DNA of 64,000 bases from Numida meleagris (lineage: Eukaryota > Chordata > Aves > Galliformes > Numididae), in contig NC_034412.1 in the NCBI RefSeq assembly GCF_002078875.1, positions 81,733,575 through 81,797,574 on the forward strand, given 5' to 3'. This document shows positions 51,650 to 64,000 of this stretch, piece after piece (within the stretch, counting starts at the first letter, position 1; each line of letters opens with the position of its first letter). The position numbers were made by a program, and so were the translations under genes. The notes beneath the pieces are model-generated. The model did no database searches. It had not been told where the DNA came from and saw only the letters and a list, made by a program, of their open reading frames with translations.

Positions 51650-52012
51650 AAGAGGAGGCTCAGGGGAGACCTTTTCGCTCTCTATAACTACCTGAAGGGA
51701 GGTTGTAGTGAGCTGGGGGTCGGCCTCTTCTCTCTTGTAACTAGTGACAGGACGAGGGGGAATGGCTTCAAGTTGCGCCAGAGGAGATTTAGGCTGGACA
51801 TTAGGAAGTACTACTTTTCTGAAAGAGTGGTCAGGCGCTGGAATGGGCTGCCCAGGGAGGTGGTGGAGTCACCGTCCCTGGAGGTGTTCAAGAAACGTTT
51901 AGATATAATGTTGGGAGACATAGTTTAGTGGGGTTATTGGTGGTAGGTGGATGGTTGGACTAGGTGATCTTGTAGGTCTTTTCCAACCTAGCTCATTCTA
52001 TGATTCTATGAT
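51650..52012 (+). mobile_element. CR1 LINE 3'-end fragment with intact octamer tail
   Basis: Starts at agaggaggctcaggggagac (the region after the CR1 ORF2 stop) and proceeds through aggctggacattaggaagta, ggtcaggcgctggaatgggc and gatggttggactaggtgatc to the tail attctatgattctatg. It is little diverged and the same subfamily as the 1201-1307 fragment. It ends about 30 bases from an oppositely oriented CR1 fragment. Confidence 0.95.
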
Positions 52013-52018
52013 TATTAT

Positions 52019-52038
52019 TAGTAGATTGCAATCTACTA
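52019..52038. repeat. 20-base perfect palindrome between two CR1 fragments
   Basis: TAGTAGATTGCAATCTACTA reads identically on both strands. It sits between the tail of the plus-strand CR1 (ending about 52012) and the first recognisable base of the minus-strand CR1 (about 52042). Confidence 0.9.
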
Positions 52039-52041
52039 CTA

Positions 52042-52525
52042 CTGGTTGTCCTGTATCACCTCCCTCTATTCCACATCCCTGAGCAGAGCTTCCAGGAGGA
52101 TCTGTTCCATGATCTTCCCTCGCACAGAGGTGAGGCTGACAGGTCATAGTTCCCTGGGCTGTCCTTTCTACCCTTCTCTAAAAGGGGTGTGACATTGCCT
52201 TCTTTCCCATCACCAAGGACTCCACCTGACTGCCATGAGTTTTCAAATATCATTGAGAGTGGCTTGGTGACTACATCAGCCAGTTCCCTCAGGACTCCGG
52301 GATGTATCTCAGTTATTGGGACCAATAGACTTGTGGATATTCAAGTTCTTCAGGTGGCCATAAACCTGATCTTCACTTACTTACAGCAGGAGTGAAATTG
52401 CTCACGCATTTCCCACCTTTGGACCCATCTGCTCAAGAGGTGTGTGAAGAGCAGTTGCCAGTGAATACTGAGGCAAAAAATTTGTTGAGTACCTCAGCCT
52501 TCTCCTTGTCTATTATTACTAGCAT
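52042..52525 (-). mobile_element. CR1 LINE ORF2 fragment (start of reverse transcriptase), minus strand
   Basis: The minus-strand frame (52325-52056) encodes IHPGVLRELADVVTKPLSMI followed by FENSWQSGGVLGDGKEGNVT, which is the entry to the CR1 reverse-transcriptase domain; upstream in the same orientation lies a KAEVLN-type linker ('aaggagaaggctgaggtactc'). The fragment stops abruptly at about 52042, after codons resembling REVIQDNQ, so both the 3' part of the element and its 5' part are absent. Stops and a frameshift are present. It is older than the adjoining plus-strand CR1. Confidence 0.88.
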
Positions 52526-55500
52526 GCCTCTTTGACTTATATATGCATATATTTTGGTGGCTTCGGCTATATATACATTGTCTAGGCAAAGAGTCAGTCA
52601 AGGCTAAATCTTAAAAAAATCAGGCAAAAAGTACCAGAACCTATTATTTTCTGAACTTGCAACAAAGGCCAATAATGGATAACATGACCAATTATCCAAA
52701 AGCAGAGCTAGTAAACACAAATTCCCATTTAAAAACTTGCAGAGTACTTTATAATCACTTACATAACATACCAGTCAAATACAAACCCTTTGAACAAGAG
52801 TTGATGCAGCACACCATTTAAGGGGAAAAGCTTGAAGTTAATCCAAAATTTTATTTTTAGGAATAGGCCACAGGACAAATTCAGACATGCATTACAATGT
52901 TATTATACCTTGAAAAGAGAATGTAATATATCAGTTTATAGTTCCCAATATGTGAATACATTTTCAGTTTAAGCAACTTTTAAGAGCAGAAGAACCAACT
53001 ATACTGAGAAATGAAGCTTAATAGCGTAATTGTTAAACTCATTGATTTACAAATGAGCAAACACTTGAAGGAGGTCTTGTCTAAGTGTCAAGCCTTTGCA
53101 GGTAATAGTGATGGATGAAAGGCAAAGAATCCAGTTTGGCTTTTCCAGCCTGCTTCAATTTGCCCTGAGGTGCCAATTAGGGGAAATTCTTGTTTTTCAT
53201 GAAAATTTAACTTACGTTACAGGAAAGCAGCAAGCTCCAATACATACTAAACTACACAATGCCATTTCAAACTTCATAACATACCTTTAAGTCTTCCTGT
53301 GAAAGGGATCCTCAGACCAAATGGCCAAACAGTCTTCTCAAAGATACAGCTTAAGTTTAGACAGAACAGATCAGCAGTATCATAGATGCCAAAGATGTTC
53401 ATCCCTGGAATAAAAATATTTTAAAGTTTCAGGACTCTTTAAAAGACAGCTGTTAACATAAGGGAACCAAACTCATTACAGTAACATACAGCAATGTTTG
53501 CAATAATAATGGACGAACCTCATATATTAAATCTTAGAAATTCAGATTCTTTAGATGGGCCCAGAAAAGCAACTGAATTCTAGTGCTTTCCAGTACTTCC
53601 CACCCTGTAACTGCTTAACTGGAAGACTTAAATCTATTCTATTTCAGTTCTTTTCCAATTAGATGATTTTAATTTTTTTTCTTTTTCATCTCAGCCTTAG
53701 TTTTCAGAGATATGGATGGAAACTTACTTGCTTGTAGTAAAGCTAGGTTTTGACCTCAGGCTTAGGGCCGCTCACAAATGCAGATACCTCCTTTCTGAAG
53801 CACCTACGTATGCAGGGATTCAAATCAAGCAGTACTTTCAGAAAAGAATATCTAAACCTTTCTCTTACAAAAAAAATACATAAAAAACCGTAAAGCTAGA
53901 CTTAATATGAATGTACCTTGCACACTGAATTTAGAATAGAGAAGATGCCGTGTAAGGTGAAATAGAAACAAGAGGGTTTGTCCCCAGATTTCTCTTAATT
54001 ACTGTGTCTAGGAGATATACTATCATTCTAGAAAACTTTTCATTGGTTTCCAAGTTGTAAGAAATTCTAGAGTCCTTCCTGGGTCCCTAGAAAATCTTTT
54101 TACATTCAGGTTATGAATATATACTCCCCACTCTTTCATTTTGCCAGCTTGCATGACACCAAGCTTCGGAAATTTCTTTACTTCAAAATAATATTCCATG
54201 CTCATTAGCTTTCAGCAGAATATGAATCCCCCTCTTCCTTTCAGGGAGTTCTATCCTCCAGAGAATTATACAGCACAACATTCAAAAAAATCAACAGGCA
54301 ACTTTCCTATTTACATTCCAGGTGCTCTCTTTAAACATTTCAGACTTTACAAGCAGAATGAGCATCATCCATCACAACATATGAAAAATTAAGTCAGATT
54401 GATCAGTTAAAAATTCAGAAAGCTTCAATATAAATAGTGTTAAAGATTTTGCCTATCATTCATGCATACTTAAGCAAATGAATGTATCTAGGTTCTCACA
54501 GGTGTGTTCATTACAAACCAGCATGGATAGATTATCTGGATTGCAGACTAATGGTTCCATATGTACAGAAATTGCTCCAAAAGGACCAACTCTGTGGAAA
54601 ACCTTGCTACATCCACTGTGGTGTATTAGCTCAACTGCAGCAGTGTGCAAACAGCCAGAGCCATCTCAGATACTCTTCACTGGATGAAGAGTTTGAGACT
54701 GAGATCAAACACACTGAAGCATTGCCATTAACTCCATAAACTGGTGTCCCAGTTGAATTTGATACCTGATTACCAAAAGAAGAACACGCCTCTTCCCCAT
54801 CTGTTTCTGGGCTCTGGTATCAGCAATGCAGCAGCAACTAACAGCTGAAAGGCAGTTAGGAACAGCTGCAACTTTCTTGCCATTAAAATTCATGATATAA
54901 GCAAGCCAACCCAGTGCACCAAGGTCTGGCTCCATGTCCAATGTGTGTTTAAAGATTATTGTTTGGGTAAAAAAATAGCATGCTTTGAATCAGGCTTAAT
55001 GTACAATTTTGTATATGTTGTGTATGGATTTCAGGAGCCAGTTCTAGTCTACCAGGTCTACTGAGTCTATCAGTCTACGGTGCCAGAGCTAATACGCTGA
55101 ATGTATTAAATCAGTGAAAAAATTAGGAATATAATGAACATGTTTGTTGCAACACCTTCCCTTCTTGTTACTCTAGTTGTACCATAGCTACAATTAGATT
55201 ATTAACAGTTCAGGGAACTGAACTATTTGTTGGAGAAATGACTGGATTTCATGTATTATAAGCTGTATCTAACAATGTTATCATTTGCATGAGAAAAGTA
55301 AGAACATTTCAGCATGTCATAATGGTTGGTATCTATTATTCTACTAGATCTGCATGTTTCAGTGTTGAAGATCATAGCCTTAAGCCACATCTGTTGTCTG
55401 CATAATAATAACCAGCTGGGGTTCTATTGTAAAATATTATTTCTGATATCATTTGATGATACTTTTATGCAAATACTTCTTAATTTTATTTCCTCAATAG

Positions 55501-57840
55501 TAGCTTTTCTTCCAAAAGAAAACATGAAAAATAAAAGTCTATCAAGACATGGAGTAGTTTACCTAGAAGAAAAAAAGATATATTTTAGCAACATGAGTTT
55601 GATAGAGACCATCATATTTCACGAGATAATAGTAGAAGAATGATGCCTCTAGGTATGTGTAATTTGAGTCATTGTGGACTAATTTTGTCAATGTCTGATA
55701 AAAGTTTCTTTGATCTACTTTCTGACAGGTCCAAAGACTTGGACCAGCTGCACTTAACAATTTCTATGGAGGCTTCTCCCATTGCTTCTTTTCATTCAAG
55801 AGCTTTGTGCCACTAGCAATCTTCAACTATGATACTGAGTTCTGCTTGCATATTTGTACTCCTTTATAAACATGTCCTTATTATTTGAATTAAGAAAGAT
55901 CAATGACATCTTACAAAGCAATCCTGAAGAAAAAATAAATATGAAGTAATTATTCTCCCCCAGAAGAGACGATCTCAAAGTTCTTCAAATCCTTTTTTTC
56001 CTTAATCATGTTGTTAATGGGAGTTTGCCATGTAATGAAATGAATAAGGATGAAAGGATTCTGAAAAAGTTAAAAATATTAAGATTAGTTGGTGCAAGAT
56101 GCTCAAACTTAGCGTGTGCTAGCAAGCTGTGTAGAAAGTATAAATAATCAGTTATTGGCAGTATTGAATAAGAATGCTATGGTTCTATATGTTTAGTGCA
56201 TGAATTCAGTACGTGAGAAAGGAGAAAGTTGAACAACTGTTTGTACATACTATGCAACAGTATTTTTGCTGTTTGTACTTTTATTCAAATGTTTGAATGT
56301 TTATGAAGTAGATTGCACAGGTAGTGAAAAGTGATAGACAATTCTTACCTTTTATAATTAAAAAATCTAGTTGAAGGAGAAGAAATGAGCACAAGCCTTT
56401 TACTCTTCTGTTTCAGTTTCTTTGGTTTAAGTGGTGAAAAACTATAAATGGGAGAAGAAAAAGTACTGGCTGTCAAGTGTCAAGTTCTGACACTTGAGAA
56501 ACAGTGCTTTTTCTCCGCACCAACTTTTCCTGAACTCTGTAGATTTTGTATTTCCACCAACCATCTAGAACATGACACATTATTGCTACTACTGCTGCTG
56601 CAATATTACTCCACTCATACATACAGATCAGCATCCCTTAGTGGCATATCTGGACATATACATAGCAAAATAATAGTTTATTATGGAACTAGTCAAGCTC
56701 TGACTGAAGTAAGTGGAAAGACTCTTTATGGACTTCAGCAAGCATTGGTTCAGGCCCTTTGTGAACACAAAGATTTATGGCATCCTTAACATTTCATTTC
56801 CTCAATTTCAAGCACCAGGGTTTTGTAAATGATGTGCTAGATAAATACACTGTTGTCACTTAGCAGACTTAACTAGTGTGTGAAAAGAAGTCTTTTACTT
56901 TCAGATAAACTGAGGTGCAGGGGGATTAAGTCTAGTTCCTCAGCCGGCATAAAGTTGCATAGCTCCGTGAAATTCAAATGGCCTTCCTATATCTGATACA
57001 TGTTCAAAAGGAATTCAAGAAGGAAAATTACATTCACATGACAAGGATGTGTGAATATGCAGGCCACTTACTTAAGAATATAGATTAAGAGAACATTAGA
57101 ATACAGGCTGTCTAAATCAGATACTTACTTATTTGACCAGAGATTTTCCTCTCCATCGCCCAGAAATCACACGTACAAATACTACAGAGTAATTTTAAGA
57201 AGCACATGAAAGCCTAATATTAATTGCAGAAAGCTTGCAAGCAAATGAAAAGATTTTACCTTTGGATTAATGGAATAATTCTTATAAATCATTCTAATTA
57301 AACATGAGGGTATTATTAAAGTGCTTTCTGTGCTGTTATTAGTTTCTTCATTCCAGAGCAACATCTTCCTACTACATTTAACAACAACAAAAAAAGAAGT
57401 TGTGTAATCACTTCCATTCAAAACTCAGGTTTTTAAGGTGCTGAATAAATTCATATAGAAAACAACATGTAACTTGTCTGGAAATAAGTCTCTCTGAAAA
57501 AAAAAAAAAAAAACATTTTTGACAGTAGTTTCATCAGCTTCTTGAGTTATAGATCATTAAACAGAGACAAGAAGCATTTGCTTTAATGTTTTTGTATGCT
57601 TGTTTATCTAAAAACTGATTTAAGAAGAAAAATGGATGTTGTATGCTGCTGTTTCACACTCTGGATTAGGACTCTGTTACTAGAAATTACTTGAGGAAAA
57701 AAAGGACACAGAATTGAATAACTCAGTTATTTCCTTCTTCCATTATTCTTCAAAGGAATGTTTTCATCACCTGCCTCCTTTGCCAGTTTCACAATAGAAG
57801 GAAGGAAGTCAGTCTGACCCATCGCACAGTATAACAAAGT
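52526..57840. other. Intergenic DNA, nothing recognised
   Basis: About 5.3 kb of AT-rich sequence. Overlapping frames at 54456-54739 on both strands, and frames of 105-113 codons at 55326-55643 and 56448-56789, have no recognisable motif or coding texture. Confidence 0.65.
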
Positions 57841-57877
57841 TTCTATGATTCTATGATTCTATTATTCTATAATTCTG
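57841..57877 (+). repeat. (ATTCTATG)n octamer tract
   Basis: Four to five degenerate ATTCTATG units (ttctatgattctatgattct, then attattctataattct). This octamer is the 3' tail of CR1; the bases before it do not show a clear CR1 body, so this is either a severely truncated insertion or an expanded tail. Confidence 0.75.
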
Positions 57878-60475
57878 GCCTGGCTCAGTCATTACATTAG
57901 CATAGCAACATTATTACAAAAAGTTATTAAACTTTTTTTTTTTTAAATGTATGAACAATTAGAATAATGTTAATACAGCACCAGCAGTCAGAAAAGCATA
58001 TATTCAAGTTTGATGCCTGTAAGCTTTAGATGCAATTACATTAAATTAACTATGTATTCTCAAAATATTAGGCTGTAATTTTTACATAATTGTAACTGCT
58101 TAGCATAAGCCATTTGCTGGAGTTGGCCAGCAGTGAGTACACATTAGAATCTAGGATCAGCAACTTTCTGTTCAAAAGCATTCTTTCTGTACTTTGTTCC
58201 CCTTTCTCAGAGACAAGTTAATCAATACAGAGTGATTACTTCAATGACAATAATGAAAACAAATAAAATTAAGGGCTCCAGTCTCCTTTTCCAGAACCTG
58301 GCAGAAGTTTCTCTACTAACTTTGCCAGAAGCAGGGATGGATGCTAGGGCTACTGCATACATCTATTTAGTCTTCAAAAGAACACGTGCAACACTTTGAT
58401 TTGAGATGAAGCAGCTCCCTAACTGTTCTCAAGTCATAGCGCAGAAAGTTATCAGAAGAATTCTATATAGCTTTTCACCCAAAGTTTTATTACCTGTACA
58501 GATTGATATAGCAAAGTGAGGCTCTTACATTCAGATTGGTATTATGTCTCTTTGTTCCAAAGTAATGTGGTGCATTCTGTAAACTATCAAATCAATTTCA
58601 AAGCAGCAGAGATGCTCTTGACACTGGGGGAAAATCTAGTGAATTTTGGTGTAAACAAAAAAGGGAAGAGGAATTTATGCAGCTCTTGCACACGATTAGC
58701 AAAGCCATCTGTTTCACTTACCCACATAATTGTCAACTAATCAATTGTTAATTGTAAATGTCCAGTTGCTTAACAGCATTGTACCTGCTATTGCAATTCA
58801 TTATCTCAAACACTTTACAGCTCTTCAATATCTGAATTATTTGTTTCCAGGAGAGAAGAGGGAGAGGAAGATGGCAAAGGATAACAAGGAATGGAGACAT
58901 AGGTAAAAAGGGAAGAGCCTAAGGAATGCAGATGCAGATGAGTATGTGTATGGATAAGTAAAGGACAATGCCATCAGCATTTCCATGATGCATTGATGAA
59001 GCAGGAATCTGAGGGAGAAAGTGACAGATGGAAACTAGCAGAGGAAGACACATATAATAGAAAAAAAAAAAAGCTTCTGGCAAGGGTAGACAAGAAGGAG
59101 ATGAGCATTTAATAAAGGGGAAATTGGGAGCTCTTGCTATCAGGGAAAAGGCTGAAAAAAAATGCAATGAGTTTGGTCAGTGTTGGCCAGAGTGCCAATA
59201 CAATTATCATCACCACTTAAATAGAAATTTCTTCTGAGTCCTAAATTATAGAATTGATATCTCAAAGTCTTTTTTTTTTTTTTTGTATGTAGATGGCATA
59301 ACATACATGGTGTAACAATATATTTCACTGGTGTTAAAAGATCAATGACCTTAGCGCCTGCACCAAATGTGTTCTTGATAGATGCCATTATCTCTGCAAT
59401 CTATTGTTATGATCTTCTGAAATCTGTTAAAAGAAGAATTCTGACTCTTTTAAAGACAGAATAAAATAAAAAATGGAAAGAATAAAAAGGAAATTCAGTC
59501 TGTTCTTCTCCATTTAAATGGATGATTATATCTGAAAATAAAGCTTAGGAAAGAGTGATGGATCTATGATGCCAGTAGAAGGCTTTTATATGTTTTTTTT
59601 TATGGTTATCACTTTCTTTATCATACAGCTTTTCTCTTATGATTTTGCTTACAATTATAACAGCATGGATAAAACAGAAAAGGCAAGAGCTTGTTGTGCT
59701 TATCAGAAAGATACCAGGGGATTACCATAAAGAAAGTTAGAAATCCAGAAGGAAATGTTTATTTTAAATACGCATTGGTTCATCTTTGTTTGAATGAAAA
59801 AAAGTTAAAAAAGCTAGTAAGAAAGGAATAAAAATAATCTCACACCCTATGTAATCTTCTGATGCATATTTTATTTGTACTTATTCGCATAGACAGTATG
59901 GTACCAAAGCAATTCCACAGCCCAGAGAATGAAATACTTGTGTAATCTAGACAGTCCTTTAACTGACTGGCTTAAGCCTTAAACAAGAGATAGTAGATTC
60001 AACAAACCGTGTCAGAAAATTATGATATGGCAATATTCACACAATAGGAAGTAATCCTACTGTAGAAGTTGGCTAGCATTTGTTGAAACAAAACTGTTTC
60101 TATTATCTATAACATTTTGTATAAGATACGTTAACTGGATGTATGAATTCAGGAATTCTTATATCATTTCTTACTGTTGAGAAACTAGGAACATCTGCAT
60201 CAGAGATAGAGCATTTTTGTGAGAATCTAATCTTGATTCTTGAGGTGAATTATATCCTGATTTCATATATATGTAAAAGATAAAGTATGAGTATGCTGTG
60301 CAGATTTGAATAGGCTTTTCTGAACAATGTTGAACATAGCAAATACCTTGCTTTATCTTAATTTTCACATGTGATATGTTGCACTTAATTTTGTGAAGTT
60401 ATATGAGATTTCTCACAACTTGTTTTGGTTTATGAACAAAGAATTTTTATTTAAAAGCTTTGGTTTGGGGATGAA
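57878..60475. other. Intergenic DNA, nothing recognised
   Basis: AT-rich, with A/T homopolymer runs near 57931-57943 and 59269-59284. No gene or repeat family recognised. Confidence 0.7.
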
Positions 60476-60771
60476 AAGGATAGACAGTGATAGGACAAGG
60501 GGGAATGGTTTTAAGCTCAAGGAGGGAAAGTTTAGATTGGATGTCAGGGAGAAGTTCTTCACAGAGAGAGCGGTGAGGTGCTGGAACAGGCTGCCCAAAG
60601 AGGCTGTGGATGCTCTGTGCCTGGAGGTGTTCAAAGCCAGGTTGGATGAGGCCCTGGGCAACCTGGTCTAGTACCTGATCTGGAGATTTCCAACCCTCCT
60701 GCCACATGCAGGGCTGCCACTTGATAATCCTTGGGGTCCTTTCCAACCCAAGCCATTCTATGATTCTATGA
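60476..60771 (+). mobile_element. CR1 LINE 3'-end fragment
   Basis: Carries gataggacaagggggaatgg, ggatgtcagggagaagttct, gaggtgctggaacaggctgc, the cysteine/leucine-rich tail region and the terminal attctatgattctatg. It differs in sequence from the 51650-52012 copy (an additional 'cacatgcagggctgccac' segment), so it belongs to another CR1 subfamily. 5'-truncated. Confidence 0.95.
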
Positions 60772-61109
60772 AAATGGCTAAGCAAACTTTGTCTCCTGCA
60801 ACCATTCCACTTTTCTAGCCTTTTTGACCAGCTATTGTCAAATCATTCTTTGAGTAATTGAATACAAAGTGTTCATTTATGTTCTGAACCAGTGATTCTC
60901 TTATACAGTATTCAGTGTCTGAAGTCTCCAGCAGACATGAATAGCTGTTCCATGAGCTTGGAGACTTCAAGGCAAGGTACCGCTCCTTGGATAAGTCAAA
61001 CTCTCCTGGATGCAGAAGTAGAAATGGCTGTGAGTTACTTTCACCTTCCTGGATTCCAGAGGTCCTAGAAACAATCTCTCCAGTCTAATTCAGAGCAACC
61101 TGGAAACTA
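60772..61109. other. Short intergenic stretch between CR1 and mariner copies
   Basis: About 340 bases, nothing recognised. Confidence 0.7.
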
Positions 61110-61664
61110 TGAGGGCTGCTCCAAAAGTAATGCCTTCTCTTTCATTATGTTGGCCCACAACATCAGAAGTAGATGTTGGTGGCCTGGCAGTAGAGGTTGA
61201 ACATTCCCACCAATATTCCACTACATTTTACTGCTATGTGACAGGTGGCAGCAGAAGAGCAGTCTGACAAAATGGCTTCTGATGTGGAAGTACATATGAA
61301 GCAAAGGTGTGTCACTGAATTCCTTCATGTGAAGGAAATTGCACCCATTGACACTCATCTACACTTGCTGATAGTTTATGGAGACCAATCAGTGGATGTG
61401 ATGACAGTGAGACTGTGGGTGTTGTGTTCCATCAGTGGCAATAGCAACAGTGAGTTACCTCTGACAGTATATATTTTACAAGCATGGCATGCAGGCTCTT
61501 GTTCATCCCCAGTGAAAGTGCATAACTAATTGCTGGTGACTGTGTGATTAATAGTGGTTTGTAGCTGAGAATTTGCTCTAATATGTAGTGTTATTGTGTT
61601 CTTTTGTATCTGTTGTAGTTTCCATGGAAATAAGTAAGCGGCATTACTTTCAGCGCGAGCTTTT
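61110..61664 (+). mobile_element. Internally deleted mariner (Galluhop-like) copy
   Basis: The left end gagggctgctccaaaagtaa follows a TA at 61108-61109; the right end gcattactttcagcgcgagc is followed by TA at 61665-61666, consistent with the mariner TA target duplication. It matches the first about 300 bases and the last about 190 bases of the 23018-24261 copy but lacks the transposase middle. The remaining frame (61245-61529) fuses an N-terminal piece of the transposase to the 3' end and cannot encode the catalytic domain. Its ends are better preserved than those of the longer copy. Confidence 0.88.
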
Positions 61665-62539
61665 TACTTTCAGTTATGTTTACTCTTCATAGTTCCTGAG
61701 GCACTATTTTGTCATCCAAAGACATGTCACAGAGCAATCTAACCACAGAATCTTACACACAGCCACATATCCAAAGGAGGAATGGATGTAGTGAGAGATT
61801 ATACTGAGGCCATTGACCCTGACTACATTAATAACTAACTTAATGAGAATTACTCCATAAAAACAATTATAATGATGTATAAGAGAACATTAACATTCAT
61901 TCCTTCACAATCTATTAGTGACCTGTTGTGATTGCTCTGTAATTAGCACTTGATTTTGTTTTTATGTCTGTATCAATCTTTTTTTCCTCTCTATAGCTTC
62001 ACATATATCAAGAACTTTGCTAGATTTTAGATACTTGTTATAAGATTTCAAGTACTGCAGAGACAACAGATAAGATAGATAATATCTACCATTATAGATG
62101 CGAGTGAAAAGAATTAAAATTTTATATTCACCTCAAACTTTAGGAGCTCTTCCACCCCCACCTCAAGATTAATGCAGTGATGCAAGAATTGGCTTTTAAA
62201 TTTAAAACAACACAAAAAGAACACAAGCTTGGCCTAATCCTAGGAATCTATATTTGAGAGTTATATATTTATACTTGATTAATGAAGCAACAAAAATCAA
62301 CAAAGCAGACAGAGAATACACTGCTACAGAGAAAGATAGGAGTTAGATTTTGTATGAGTTCCATGGGGAAGGGTAATCTTTGGGTACAAGAAGCGTTTCC
62401 CTTCTATTTTGGGGAAGCAATATGTTATTTGTTATTTCCTCATTAGAAATACTGAAAGTCACACAACAAGACCAGTTAAATAGATGAGGTCAATCTGTGT
62501 CAATTAAATATTAACATTATGAGATGAGATCAATGGCCT
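61665..62539. other. Intergenic DNA, nothing recognised
   Basis: AT-rich sequence between the mariner copy and a probable LTR. Confidence 0.65.
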
Positions 62540-62910
62540 AAGAGTTGGCTTTTTCTGTGTGTTTTTTAAATTGTCTTTATTATACTCATATGTAACACTA
62601 TAATGCAGTGGAAAGTACAGCAATAATAGCACAGTGGCAAAGTCTCTAGCTATAGCAAACAAAGAAAAGCCCAAATGCAGCAGCCTTAGATACAGAAACA
62701 AAGGAAAAAAAAATTGCTTACCTGTAGAAGATCTCAGGTACGCAGAGACATCCAACAAGACACCCTTACCTCCACCGCCAACCCTTAAATGACGTCTAGG
62801 AAGGGGTGGATCCTGGCTCCGTCCCTTCCAGTCACTCAGATGCATTGCATGCACATGAGCTCCCCTGGGTTGGCCCTCCACCAGCTGCTCAATCACTGGT
62901 TCAGTCTGTG
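62540..62910 (-). mobile_element. Probable solo LTR of an endogenous retrovirus-like element
   Basis: Read on the minus strand, the block runs from gagcagctggtggagggcc, through a GC-rich promoter-like part (ccaccccttcctagacgtca then tttaagggttgg, a TATA-like motif) and a strong splice-donor-like sequence (tctacaggtaagca), to a poly-A signal aataaa (62574-62579) about 200 bases after the TATA-like motif. Promoter, short R-like stretch and poly-A signal in this order and spacing is LTR architecture. The sequence looks familiar as a dispersed chicken LTR, but I cannot name the family. No internal retroviral genes are present, and exact TG...CA ends and target duplications were not found. Confidence 0.45.
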
Positions 62911-63802
62911 ACTTAGCATTTCCACTACACCATACAATTCAGGTGAAATCCCAAGAGAATTACATTCTGTGAAGGTATAATACACAGCCAGAATTTATGT
63001 CTCCAAAACTGGTGAATCAGGTTAAATTCATAAATCCAAATTCAGTCACAATGCCTGGCCTGATCTGGAAAGGACCCAAGTCTCATACCTTCTACTGACC
63101 TCTGAAAGACATTGAAAAATCAAGTCAGAGCAGCTAAAATGCTAAAAGAAAAATGAGGAAGTTTGCAAGTAAAAAACAGGAAAACAGGAGATCTTTTCCT
63201 TAAGAGGATAATAAAGGAGCTTAAGATTACCCAAAGAATTTTACCAGGTGGGTTGATAACAATGTAAAAAATTTTTAATGGGGAAAAAAAATTTGATTAG
63301 AATGTTCTTTATTAGATAAAAGGATATAGACAAATATAGACAAATTTATACTAGAAATTAAAAAACAATATGTTTAATAACAGTGAGAGTAATTAACAAC
63401 TGGAACAGTTTACGTAAGCGCATATCTGCTACACATTTAAAAACAAAACAAACTGAAGCTTTTCCTTCTAAAAAAGCATGCAGTTTAAATAACAGTTAAT
63501 TTAAAAAAAAAAAAACTGTCAACTTTTGTCAAGCATTCAAGTTGCTTTGAAATGGGATAAAAACAAAGTTGTGTTCTAGCTTTGGAGTCTGTGACAAAAT
63601 TTGGGCTCCTTTATTCCTTTCTACAAGCCCTCTCCTTTTCCAAATTACCAAATTTAGGAAAAAAAAAATGACTTTTTGATGTAAGTGATCTGCAAAGTTA
63701 TATTTTCACATTGTATTCACTATTTTTCAAATGTTATTTTCAGGTAAAACATTATACAAATTGCAAAAATAAAATATATGAAAAGGATGAGAACATAATG
63801 AG
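62911..63802. other. Intergenic DNA, nothing recognised
   Basis: AT-rich, with several A-runs (for example near 63500-63515). No gene seen. Confidence 0.65.
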
Positions 63803-63928
63803 GATAAGGCTGGATGTGGCTCTGGGCAGCCTGGTCTAGTGGTTGGCAACCTTGAACATAGCAAGGGGGTTCAAACTAGATGGTCATTATGGTCCTTTTC
63901 AACCCAGGCCATTCTATGATTCTATGAT
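63803..63928 (+). mobile_element. CR1 LINE 3'-end fragment
   Basis: Contains aaggctggatgtggctctgg, gcagcctggtctagtggttg, agggggttcaaactagatgg and the tail attctatgattctatgat. 5'-truncated, little diverged. Confidence 0.93.
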
Positions 63929-64000
63929 AAGGCAAAGAAATAAAATCAACAAAATGGTTGGGATTAGAAGTCCATGGTACATGATAGAATGAAATTCTGT

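Noticed and set aside
54456..54739. Three overlapping frames on two strands, considered as a small gene
   Set aside because: No motif, no start or splice context, and simultaneous openness on both strands suggests chance.
1..64000. tRNA, rRNA, CRISPR arrays, bacterial operons
   Set aside because: None seen by eye; regularly spaced repeats and cloverleaf-type sequences are absent, and the organism is a vertebrate. The microRNA mir-218-1 known from a later SLIT2 intron would lie outside the window.

Overview
The window is animal nuclear DNA, most likely from a galliform bird (chicken or a close relative). It is AT-rich, has a single GC-rich island, and holds interspersed fragments of the avian LINE CR1, several ending in the diagnostic ATTCTATG octamer tail. 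It also holds two copies of a mariner-type DNA transposon that I recognise as the chicken Galluhop/Mariner1_GG family. There are no operons, no CRISPR arrays and no dense bacterial-type coding.

The one gene I can support is the 5' end of SLIT2, which encodes the secreted Slit axon-guidance ligand. It runs on the minus strand. Exon 1 coding sequence (signal peptide and LRR N-terminal cap) is at 32215-32390. Exon 2 is 30699-30770, exon 3 is 29470-29541 and exon 4 is 14085-14156. Exons 2-4 are 72 bases each, one leucine-rich repeat per exon, all with phase-2 junctions and perfect GTAAGT donors. Together they encode the first 130 residues plus two bases of codon 131. Exon 5 and the rest of the gene lie beyond position 1. 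Residue choices fit SLIT2 better than SLIT1 or SLIT3.

Layout: 1-14084 is the start of SLIT2 intron 4, with two small CpG-retaining patches near 4.4-4.8 kb and 10.2-10.35 kb. Intron 3 (14157-29469) carries an old minus-strand CR1 and a decayed mariner copy. Introns 2 and 1 are short (1157 and 1444 bases). A CpG island at about 31930-34075 holds exon 1 and the promoter; within it a 12-base palindrome reads both as a TATA box and as a CArG (SRF) box. From about 34.1 kb to 64 kb the sequence is upstream intergenic DNA with no supported gene, consistent with the gene-poor region known upstream of SLIT2 in other vertebrates. It contains several CR1 pieces, an internally deleted mariner copy, a probable solo LTR and some unclassified blocks.

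I found no new multi-gene system. The observations most worth checking are regulatory or structural: the TATA/CArG palindrome, an RFX X-box in a CpG patch of intron 4, a tandem pair of TAATGG-n4-CCATTA sites in intron 1, and two oppositely oriented CR1 fragments meeting at a 20-base perfect palindrome.
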